Source: a virus. Taken from it: DNA of 64,000 nt. The DNA lies in the IMG/VR virus record IMGVR_UViG_3300003873_000003, positions 54,361-118,360 of that record. One strand, 5' to 3'. Below, piece by piece: positions 57,966-64,000 of this stretch (position 1 is the first letter of the stretch; every line of letters starts with the position of its first letter). The translations under genes were made by a program, and so were the position numbers. The notes under the pieces are model-generated. The model did no database searches. It was not told the DNA's origin and saw only the letters and a program-made list of their open reading frames with translations.

Positions 57966-58403
57966 ATGCCACGCTATGCACTAATCGACAAGAACTTAAA
58001 CTCCGTGTTTGATGTTGTAGAGGCTTCAGAACCCCCGAGTGGGGCGAGTGCTGCCTACCTTGTAGTCGATATTACCAATAATATAGATAGCTGTCTGATA
58101 AATAGAGATACTTTATATGACGTTGCTTCTAAAACGTTTATTATACCTGACAAGTACAGGTGGAGAGCCTTCGAGGTTAAGAGAAGGCTAGAAATCGAAG
58201 AGCTGGAGTTTGAGTACGCTCGTAACTCCAGAGAGACACGTATGGGGAAGACCCCAACGAGGTCAAAGGCTGACATGCAGAAGCTAGATGTCTATATCCA
58301 GCTTTTGTGTGATATTCCTGTGACTGGAAAGCAATCTCCTCCATTAGAGCTGCCTCCGAGACCTTCCCCATTCCCAAGCTGCCCTAACCCTAGAATTGTA
58401 TGA
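57966..58403 (+). CDS. Fibre-associated or fibre assembly protein, 145 aa
   Basis: MPRYALIDKNLNSVFDVVEASEPPSG: a small beta N-terminus typical of tail fibre assembly chaperones. Helical middle (WRAFEVKRRLEIEELEFEYARNSRETRMG, KADMQKLDVYIQLL) and a Pro-rich end. It follows the fibre gene directly, as such chaperones do. CTAGGAG upstream. Confidence 0.65.
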   Translation: MPRYALIDKNLNSVFDVVEASEPPSGASAAYLVVDITNNIDSCLINRDTLYDVASKTFIIPDKYRWRAFEVKRRLEIEELEFEYARNSRETRMGKTPTRSKADMQKLDVYIQLLCDIPVTGKQSPPLELPPRPSPFPSCPNPRIV

Positions 58404-58438
58404 GGTGCAAGCAGTTAAACTATAAAAGGAGAACAAAC

Positions 58439-58741
58439 ATGAGCGAACAAGACATTGAAAACAAACTACAGGACAAAGGGTTGAATGCACCCCGACTATC
58501 ACCTGAGCTAATTGATAGTGTTATCGTTAGTGAGACTTTCACGAAGCTCCCTAGCGGTAAGTGCCTCATTTGCGAGCTAACGCTTGTTAATGGATTCACT
58601 GTAAGAGGCGAATCAGCTTGTGTGAGCGTTGCTAATTTCGACCTAGAGATTGGGAAAGAGGTTTCACGCAAGAACGCACGAGCTAAGATATGGGGATTCG
58701 AGGGCTACTTGCTTCAACAACGTCTGTACGAAAATCAATAA
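58439..58741 (+). CDS. N4 gp49/Sf6 gp66 family protein
   Basis: 100 aa from the ATG at 58439 (MSEQDIENKLQDKG), which has AAAGGAG; an ATG at 58400 overlaps the previous gene without a site. CLICELTLVNGFTVRGESACVSVANFDLEIGKEVSRKNARAKIWGFEGYLLQQRL matches the N4_Gp49/Sf6_Gp66 family, widespread small phage proteins of unknown function. Terminator follows. Confidence 0.85.
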   Translation: MSEQDIENKLQDKGLNAPRLSPELIDSVIVSETFTKLPSGKCLICELTLVNGFTVRGESACVSVANFDLEIGKEVSRKNARAKIWGFEGYLLQQRLYENQ

Positions 58742-58758
58742 AAACTGATTAACCTAGG

Positions 58759-58793
58759 AGCCTACATGACCACCATATCATGTAGGCTTTTTT
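58759..58793 (+). terminator. Rho-independent terminator
   Basis: AGCCTACATGA and TCATGTAGGCT (11-bp perfect stem) with TTTTT after it. Confidence 0.92.
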
Positions 58794-58842
58794 GTCTCTA
58801 ATTTATGCTGCATGGGATGTACCCTCCCTGCTGGAGACTATA

Positions 58843-59232
58843 ATGAAGCTTAATCGTGTCGCATCTAGGCACATACCCCCAAAGAACGTATTTTGCAATA
58901 GCAAACATGAGCTTTTAGAGCCTTTGGAAATGATGCACACAACAGTACCCACTGGATTCATCTCCGATGGAGTAACAATACCACCTTGGTTGTTCTTTAT
59001 CGCACAATCGTCAGGTAGGATACTAGAACCTGCTATACTACACGACTATCTATTGAGCCGATTAGACCCCCTTAGTAGCCGTGGTGGAGCAGACAAAGAG
59101 TTTATCGAAGAGTGCGCCCGATACGGGCTGCGCTGCAAGAGAAGGTATTTAATATACGCAACTGTGAGGGTTTACGGGGTTATAGTTGTATCTTTAAGGA
59201 GGCTCAAACGATATGTTTTTAATAAATCATAA
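58843..59232 (+). CDS. DUF1353 family protein
   Basis: 129 aa. The ATG at 58843 (MKLNRVASRHIPP) follows GGAG; the longer frame from a TTG at 58792 starts inside the terminator. TVPTGFISDGVTIPPWLFFIAQSSGRILEPAILHDYLL and GADKEFIEECARYGL match DUF1353 (GF..DG.S.P...HDYLY...AD). These proteins are often near lysis or tail-end genes; function unknown. It overlaps the next gene by 20 bases. Confidence 0.8.
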   Translation: MKLNRVASRHIPPKNVFCNSKHELLEPLEMMHTTVPTGFISDGVTIPPWLFFIAQSSGRILEPAILHDYLLSRLDPLSSRGGADKEFIEECARYGLRCKRRYLIYATVRVYGVIVVSLRRLKRYVFNKS

Positions 59233-59785
59233 TGACAGACCCATTGACGTGTTTCTCGTCAATGGAGACATAACTAGCGTACCACCGCAGGTGATTACGG
59301 ATATAGGTACAATCAATGCAGCTATACCACTACCGCCTAGAGTAGTTGAGTTCGTACCACCTAACGCCAAGCCTGTCATTCCCCCGGGACCTGCGTACCC
59401 TACATTTCCGTTCCCAGGTATGACCATATCGGGTGTATCGGGTGTTGGAGTTACTGAATTTTGGGATGGTACGGCATGGGTTCCTCTAACTGTGGCAGGT
59501 GGCGGTGGTTCCGCTGTATGGAAGCCATATAACCCTGCTACACCTGTGGCTTCGAAGGATATGCTGATGGTGGACACGAGTGTCGCCCCTGTTACTATTG
59601 CCCTTCCGTTAGGTGTTAGTGGTGAGAGTATCGGTTTCTTGGATGCTAAGGGTACTTTCGTAACGAACAACCTAACACTCACATCTACAGCCCCTGATAC
59701 CTTCATGGGTTTACCTTCGCCTTTAGTTCATTCAGTATCTCGTACCCTGATACTTACTTCTACGGGTGGTGACTGGAGGTTCTAA
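59213..59785 (+). CDS. Fibre-tip paralogue 1, 190 aa
   Basis: It starts inside the DUF1353 gene with GGAGG (MFLINHNDRPID). A Pro-rich linker (PPNAKPVIPPGPAYPTFPFPG) leads to FWDGTAWVPLT and then a C-terminal beta domain of about 75 residues (LMVDTSVAPVTIALPLGVSGESIGFLDAKG ... GGDWRF). That domain recurs at the end of the next three fibre genes. It is the shortest family member. Role: likely virion tip or receptor-binding part. Confidence 0.7.
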   Translation: MFLINHNDRPIDVFLVNGDITSVPPQVITDIGTINAAIPLPPRVVEFVPPNAKPVIPPGPAYPTFPFPGMTISGVSGVGVTEFWDGTAWVPLTVAGGGGSAVWKPYNPATPVASKDMLMVDTSVAPVTIALPLGVSGESIGFLDAKGTFVTNNLTLTSTAPDTFMGLPSPLVHSVSRTLILTSTGGDWRF

Positions 59786-59814
59786 ATGAGTAACAGTATG
59801 GATTTCAAAGAGGA
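59774..59814 (+). repeat. 41-bp direct repeat, copy 1
   Basis: TGGAGGTTCTAAATGAGTAA and the next 21 bases match 60382-60422 with one mismatch. It contains the start of the fibre gene that begins at 60394. Confidence 0.9.
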
Positions 59815-59851
59815 TTGCAGTACCATTCTTGCACACAATATAGGAGACTAA
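59786..59851 (+). pseudogene. Remnant start of fibre gene (21 codons)
   Basis: MSNSMDFKED, then 11 other residues and a stop. The first 9 residues equal the start of the intact gene at 60394 (MSNSMDFKEEWVP). It begins one base after the stop of paralogue 1, where the intact gene would have been before the insertion of 59.85-60.34 kb. Confidence 0.7.
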
Positions 59852-59852
59852 C

Positions 59853-60338
59853 ATGACTAGCAGAACGAATAAATATGAGGAACCCTCGCTTACATACCTT
59901 ATCGAGATAAGGGAGTATCGGGAGACTCTAACTCACAGAAGAGAGGATGGGAAGGCTTTGGGTGACCTTCCTCGTGAGGAGGCGGATGCCTACTTCAAGA
60001 AAGTGGAGAAAGAAACGTACAATATGCTCCTTGATACCCATAAGCAGGTGATGGTTAGCTCTATCCGAATGAGGGAAGAGCAACTTATCAGCCAAGACAG
60101 GTACGTGGACATGTACGCTATGCAGCAAGCCGAGTTCCTGAAACGTGATGACCACAAAGCTAGAACCCCTATTACAGATGCTATAGCCGCTGCGAGAGGT
60201 ATCACAAGAGAAGCTTTGTTTGACAAGATTGCAGCGAAGCTTGCCGAAAAAGCGGTAGCCTTAGGGGCTCTAGGTAAAAAGCGTGACGGCATTAAAGCAG
60301 CTAAGACCTTCGAGGAAGTTGATGCGTTGATGAGCTGA
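59853..60338 (+). CDS. Inserted helical protein, possible fibre assembly chaperone
   Basis: 161 aa, all-helical (MTSRTNKYEEPSLTYLIEIREYRETL). The C-terminal part (ITREALFDKIAAKLAEKAVALGALGKKRDGIKAAKTFEEVDAL) resembles the end of DUF4376-type fibre assembly proteins (ALG.....I.aA.T.eEl). It sits between two 41-bp direct repeats and breaks what would be adjacent fibre genes, so it looks like a later arrival. TAGGAG upstream. Confidence 0.6.
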   Translation: MTSRTNKYEEPSLTYLIEIREYRETLTHRREDGKALGDLPREEADAYFKKVEKETYNMLLDTHKQVMVSSIRMREEQLISQDRYVDMYAMQQAEFLKRDDHKARTPITDAIAAARGITREALFDKIAAKLAEKAVALGALGKKRDGIKAAKTFEEVDALMS

Positions 60339-60381
60339 CGATATTTCATCCAGCAACAATGCACCCACGAAGGGAACAAAG

Positions 60382-60422
60382 TGGAGGTTCTAAATGAGCA
60401 ACAGTATGGATTTCAAAGAGGA
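60382..60422 (+). repeat. 41-bp direct repeat, copy 2
   Basis: Matches 59774-59814 with one mismatch (GAGCAACAG for GAGTAACAG); includes the ribosome site and first codons of the gene at 60394. Confidence 0.9.
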
Positions 60423-61494
60423 GTGGGTTCCCGTAAGGGGTCCCACAACCCTCAAGACTAAGATTAAACCAATACTAAACCAAAAGTTTTATGATGAAAC
60501 AACATTAGTCCAAGAGAAATGGGATGGTACAGCATGGGTTCCTGATGTGGTTACTCCGCTATTACCACCAAGAGAAGGTGCTGTGGGTCGTACACCAACG
60601 AAGAACTGGCGTATCAAGGTACTGTCTGCAACTGATGGTGCAAACAATATCATCTTTGACCCTGTTAATGGTGTAGGTAATCAGAAGTCATTTTACTTCT
60701 GCTTACCTGTGTTCACCAACTCTGATGGAACTACAATTTCTACGATACCGACAGTTAAGCTTGTCGGTATCATAAACAACTACAGCCTAGGTACTAACAT
60801 GCGTGGGGGGGCTAAAGACACTCTAAGAGCGAGTAATGTGCTAGGGTCAGGTTACATAGAAATGACTTTCAGTGTACCCGTTGATGGGACTTCCTATAAG
60901 ATGGTAGACGCAGCAGGTTCCTTAGTGCGCTCGTGGGACTTAGAAGCATCTTATGACAATGGCGCAACGTGGTCAGTAGTTGACTCCCAACGGTCTTTTG
61001 TTCGTGGTGCATCAGCCACCTCGACACCGTACTATGGAAGCACATCTTCGCTATTCGCAAACACGTTTTACATGGACATAACCACCAATGCTCCATCGTA
61101 CCCCTCCAATCCTGTGGAGGGTCAGAGATTCTATAACAAGACCTCCAAGCAGGATATGAAGTTTGATTCAGCCACCAATAGTTGGGTTCCTGTTACGCCT
61201 GCTATCCCTAAGTGGAAAGTAATATCGGCTGCCTATACAGCGGTCAACCTAGAATCACTAGCCCTTGATACATCTAGTGGTGTAGCATTTGCTGTTGTCT
61301 TGCCTGCCAATCCAAAAGACGGCGATGTGATAAGGTTTTCTGACTATGCAGGCTCTTGGGGACAAACACCACCTAAACTTGTCCGTGCCGCTGTAAGTGA
61401 CTCTATAATGGGATTGAATGAGGATGTCACACTAGATGTTCGAGGATGGAGTTTCGAGCTTAGATTCATAGGCACGGACTGGAGGATTATTTAA
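60394..61494 (+). CDS. Fibre-tip paralogue 2, 366 aa
   Basis: MSNSMDFKEEWVPVRGP. It has FYDETTLVQEKWDGTAWVP near the start, a central beta domain, then YPSNPVEGQRFYNKTSKQDMKF...WVP, PKWKVISAAYTAV and a C-terminal beta domain (LALDTSSGVAFAVVLP ... GTDWRII) shared with its neighbours. It is a modular fibre built from recurring FYNETT...WDGTxWV units. Its stop overlaps the next start by one base. Confidence 0.72.
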   Translation: MSNSMDFKEEWVPVRGPTTLKTKIKPILNQKFYDETTLVQEKWDGTAWVPDVVTPLLPPREGAVGRTPTKNWRIKVLSATDGANNIIFDPVNGVGNQKSFYFCLPVFTNSDGTTISTIPTVKLVGIINNYSLGTNMRGGAKDTLRASNVLGSGYIEMTFSVPVDGTSYKMVDAAGSLVRSWDLEASYDNGATWSVVDSQRSFVRGASATSTPYYGSTSSLFANTFYMDITTNAPSYPSNPVEGQRFYNKTSKQDMKFDSATNSWVPVTPAIPKWKVISAAYTAVNLESLALDTSSGVAFAVVLPANPKDGDVIRFSDYAGSWGQTPPKLVRAAVSDSIMGLNEDVTLDVRGWSFELRFIGTDWRII

Positions 61495-62354
61495 TGTCTT
61501 TTTTATCCGATTTTGTTAACGTATATAACCCTGCGCCCAAATCAGGGGCAGTAGGTATACAAAGCTCTAACAAGTTTAGATTGAATATAACAAAAGGTAT
61601 CACTGTGGAGATGTTCCTATCTGAATTTAAGTTATACGATGCCGCTGGGCTTGTTAACTTATCCACTGCAACAGCTAAAGTTACAGTCGCTACTAACCCT
61701 AAGAACATCGGTGTGGCGTTAACCAACAACGGTACTGCTGGCGTATCAGATATGTTCAACCTCGTGAACGGCAAAGGTATATACGAGGTGACTCTAACTG
61801 CCCCTGTAAACATTACTGCTTACGCTCTATCGTTTTTCATGCGATGGAATGCTATGGAGGCTCCTAGCAGCTACACATTCGAGACATCGTATGACGGTGG
61901 GTTGACTTGGGTAGCTTTGGATACCGTTGTCAACAAAACGAACTGGCAAGATAGAGTCTTGGTAAAGACTACACTAGCCATAGGTACGTACCCTGCCGCA
62001 CCGCAGAAAGGGCAGCTTTTCTATGATGAGACTAAACAGGGGGAAATGCGCTATGATGGTGCGGGCTGGGTTCCATTATTCCCTAAGTGGAAAGTAGTAT
62101 CGGCTGCCTACAGTGCCATACCCGATGACAAGCTCCTTGTTGATACATCTGCCGCAGCCGTCACTGTTACCCTTCCATCTCTACCTCAAGTGGGGACAGA
62201 AGTAGCCCTGCTCGATTCCGCAGGGACTTGGGGTACAAACAATGTGACAGTGACAGCTAAGACCACTATACAAGGGTTACCTAGCCCCTTGTCGCTAACA
62301 ATTTCATCTAAACGTGTCGTGCTTGTGTTTAACGGTACAGAGTGGAGGCTATAA
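61494..62354 (+). CDS. Fibre-tip paralogue 3, 286 aa
   Basis: MSFLSDFVNVYNPAPKSG starts at TAATG with the previous stop. A central beta domain is followed by YPAAPQKGQLFYDETKQGEMRYDGAGWVP, FPKWKVVSAAYSAI and the shared C-terminal domain (LLVDTSAAAVTVTLPSLPQ ... GTEWRL). The order of modules matches paralogue 2, but the first 190 residues differ, which points to module exchange. Confidence 0.72.
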   Translation: MSFLSDFVNVYNPAPKSGAVGIQSSNKFRLNITKGITVEMFLSEFKLYDAAGLVNLSTATAKVTVATNPKNIGVALTNNGTAGVSDMFNLVNGKGIYEVTLTAPVNITAYALSFFMRWNAMEAPSSYTFETSYDGGLTWVALDTVVNKTNWQDRVLVKTTLAIGTYPAAPQKGQLFYDETKQGEMRYDGAGWVPLFPKWKVVSAAYSAIPDDKLLVDTSAAAVTVTLPSLPQVGTEVALLDSAGTWGTNNVTVTAKTTIQGLPSPLSLTISSKRVVLVFNGTEWRL

Positions 62355-62355
62355 A

Positions 62356-63990
62356 GTGTCTGATTTACGTGACTTAAAACCTGAGTGGCGAACAATACCT
62401 GATTCGGTATCAACTGTGGAACGTGATGGGATTTACCACCCTCCATTGAACCACGTTGTGTTCAATATAGATACCAACCAACCCGAACGTTGGGATGGAA
62501 CTAAGTGGGTGTCTGCTAGTAACAGCTACACCCCTCCACCACTGTCGGGACCCGTAGGGATGCAGCCTACAGATTTATGGCGTATCCGTGTTACAAAGAT
62601 ACACTCCGCTAATGGCAACGGTTATACGGACTTACTTGTTCTCGGCTCGTTTCTGACTACAGATACGGCAGGCACAATACCCGTAGCTGGGACACCTGTT
62701 GGTACACTAGCACAGACAGTAGGCGGTACTACCACCCGAACAGCACAGACCCTACCAGCGTCATACAATGCCATTTCGGTTCCACACCTTGCGGGGGCAC
62801 CTGCAAGTGGGTATGCCACCTTCGCTTTAGACTATGCAATAGAGTACGCCTACCCTGCGCCTGTAGCACCTATGGGGGTTAAGATGCCTCAAGCCGCAGG
62901 TAGCCTTCCTACCCAATACCTAGTTGACTATACAATAGATGCCTCCTACGATGGTGGGAAAACGTGGGCTAACATCCATACGGTTGTAGGGGAACCCCAA
63001 CCGACACTTGGTGCATACAGCAAGTCTTATGCCTTAACTGTTAAGGACTATCCTGCTAACCCCGTTAGCGGTCAAACGTTCTTCAATGAAACCACCCAAA
63101 AGGAAATGCGGTTTAATGGGTCTAAATGGGTTCTTGCTAACCCTACTTCCACACCGTATACGCCACCTCCTTTATCGGGACCTATAGGCGGTGCATCTGC
63201 CTCATTGTGGAGAGTCTATTTTGACGCAGCGACTGTAGGCTCTGTTAATACCACGGCTATTCTATTTTGGGCAGATGCTGCTTCTACTGTGACGATTGAC
63301 GCAACTGTGGCAACCATCACGACTAATATGACCGTAAATGCGGGGGCTGTTGCAAACCTAGGGTCAGGAACTACCTATGCTTATACAATAGTACAGGCAG
63401 GTGGGTACATTGAGATTGCCTTCCCTGCTGCTATCTCGCCTATTTCATGGACGTATAAGCCTGGGGCGGGAGCTGCTGGCAATAGTGTCGATGTTACACT
63501 AAAGCATTCTTTGGATGGTGGGACAACTTGGTTAAACTCGGATGTGCAGACTGGCGTGCCTATTGATAACACTCGCCACGATTTCGTTCTTCCTGTACCG
63601 ACATACCCCGCTAACCCTGTTAAAGGTCAAACGTTCTTCAATGAAACCACACAAACACGGATGCGGTTTGATGGTACTACGTGGGTGGTAGCTGTTCGCA
63701 CATACACCCCACCTGTGTGGCAAGTAATATCTGCTGCGCATACGGCAGTTCCTATGGAAAAGCTTATGGTTGATACGTCTGTCGCCCCTGTAACTATAAC
63801 CCTACCTGCAACACCGAAACTTGGTGATAGCGTCATGGTAAGTGATGCGGCAGGTTCTTTCGCTACAAATAATTGTTCCGTAGACCCTGGCACCAACACC
63901 TTGATGGGTGTGGCAGCTATTATGACCTTGAGTGTCAATAACGTAGGCGCAGAGTTCGTCTTTACTGGTTCCGATTGGAGGATAGCATGA
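62356..63990 (+). CDS. Fibre-tip paralogue 4, 544 aa
   Basis: GTG at 62356 (MSDLRDLKPEWRTIP) after GGAGG, 1 base past the previous stop. It contains ERWDGTKWV, then two copies of a roughly 185-residue unit each ending in YPANPV.GQTFFNETTQ...MRF[ND]G[ST].WV, then WQVISAAHTAVP and the shared C-terminal domain (LMVDTSVAPVTITLPATP ... GSDWRIA). GGTCAAACGTTCTTCAATGA occurs in both units, showing internal duplication. The largest member of the family. Confidence 0.72.
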   Translation: MSDLRDLKPEWRTIPDSVSTVERDGIYHPPLNHVVFNIDTNQPERWDGTKWVSASNSYTPPPLSGPVGMQPTDLWRIRVTKIHSANGNGYTDLLVLGSFLTTDTAGTIPVAGTPVGTLAQTVGGTTTRTAQTLPASYNAISVPHLAGAPASGYATFALDYAIEYAYPAPVAPMGVKMPQAAGSLPTQYLVDYTIDASYDGGKTWANIHTVVGEPQPTLGAYSKSYALTVKDYPANPVSGQTFFNETTQKEMRFNGSKWVLANPTSTPYTPPPLSGPIGGASASLWRVYFDAATVGSVNTTAILFWADAASTVTIDATVATITTNMTVNAGAVANLGSGTTYAYTIVQAGGYIEIAFPAAISPISWTYKPGAGAAGNSVDVTLKHSLDGGTTWLNSDVQTGVPIDNTRHDFVLPVPTYPANPVKGQTFFNETTQTRMRFDGTTWVVAVRTYTPPVWQVISAAHTAVPMEKLMVDTSVAPVTITLPATPKLGDSVMVSDAAGSFATNNCSVDPGTNTLMGVAAIMTLSVNNVGAEFVFTGSDWRIA

Positions 63991-64000
63991 GTGATATAAG
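63987..64000 (+). CDS. Next fibre-like gene (start only, runs past window)
   Basis: ATGA overlap with the previous stop; only MSDI is seen, the same first three residues as paralogue 4 (MSDL), with GGAGG upstream. It is probably another member of the array. Confidence 0.45.

Noticed and set aside
30870-64000. T4-type late promoters (TATAAATA)
   Set aside because: Only ATATAAAAG- or TATATAAGG-type sequences that overlap ribosome sites were seen (for example near 35230 and 38195); no consistent spacing.

Overview
The window is part of the genome of a contractile-tailed, double-stranded DNA bacteriophage (a myovirus), not a bacterial chromosome. It shows dense coding with 1-20 base overlaps and long co-directional blocks. 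It carries a full head-neck-sheath-tube-tape measure-baseplate-fibre series: prohead protease, scaffold, capsid, sheath, tube, gp53/gp27/gp5/gp25/gp6-like baseplate parts and a PAAR spike tip. It also has T4-style replication and recombination genes. Terminase, helicase and lysis genes are not recognised, so the genome continues beyond both edges. The host cannot be named from the sequence; the baseplate type and the sigma70-like promoters suggest a Gram-negative bacterium.

Layout. Bases 1-10.4 kb (minus strand): a truncated PAAR protein, three unknown genes, an SbcC/gp46-type ATPase, small membrane proteins, a DnaX-type clamp loader and a RecB/Cas4-like nuclease. 10.5-20.2 kb (plus): small unknown genes, a divergent family-A-like polymerase behind a sigma70 promoter and a folded leader, the portal, an ADP-ribosyltransferase-like gene, and small accessory genes, two of them behind near-consensus host promoters. 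20.4-29 kb (plus): a DNA-modification and replication block with a DpdA-type 7-deazaguanine transglycosylase, a SWIM-like zinc protein, a sigma-like factor, a gp32-like SSB, a UvsX/RecA recombinase, an SbcD/gp47 nuclease and a primase. 29-30.8 kb (minus): a three-gene island with a RuvC-like resolvase. 30.9-64 kb (plus): virion genes from neck to fibres.

How the genes work together. SSB, recombinase, gp46/gp47, resolvase, primase and clamp loader make a T4-like recombination-dependent replication set, although gp46 and gp47 are 22 kb apart on opposite strands. The prohead protease sits among proteins built from a repeated SH3/Tudor-like module; one of these has a histone-H1-like Lys/Ala/Pro tail. 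This suggests a DNA-binding prohead core. At the right edge lies an array of related fibre-tip genes sharing a C-terminal domain and exchangeable modules.

The most notable items are: (1) the Tudor-like/H1-like protein family around the protease; (2) the divergent polymerase with its structured leader; (3) a repeated AGTGTAAATG motif about 30-60 bases before start codons on both strands, a candidate phage-specific promoter, in a phage that also encodes a sigma-like protein; (4) the DpdA gene in an operon with unknown partners; (5) the fibre paralogue array, with a gene inserted between 41-bp direct repeats; (6) a probable +1 frameshift in the tail-assembly chaperone.
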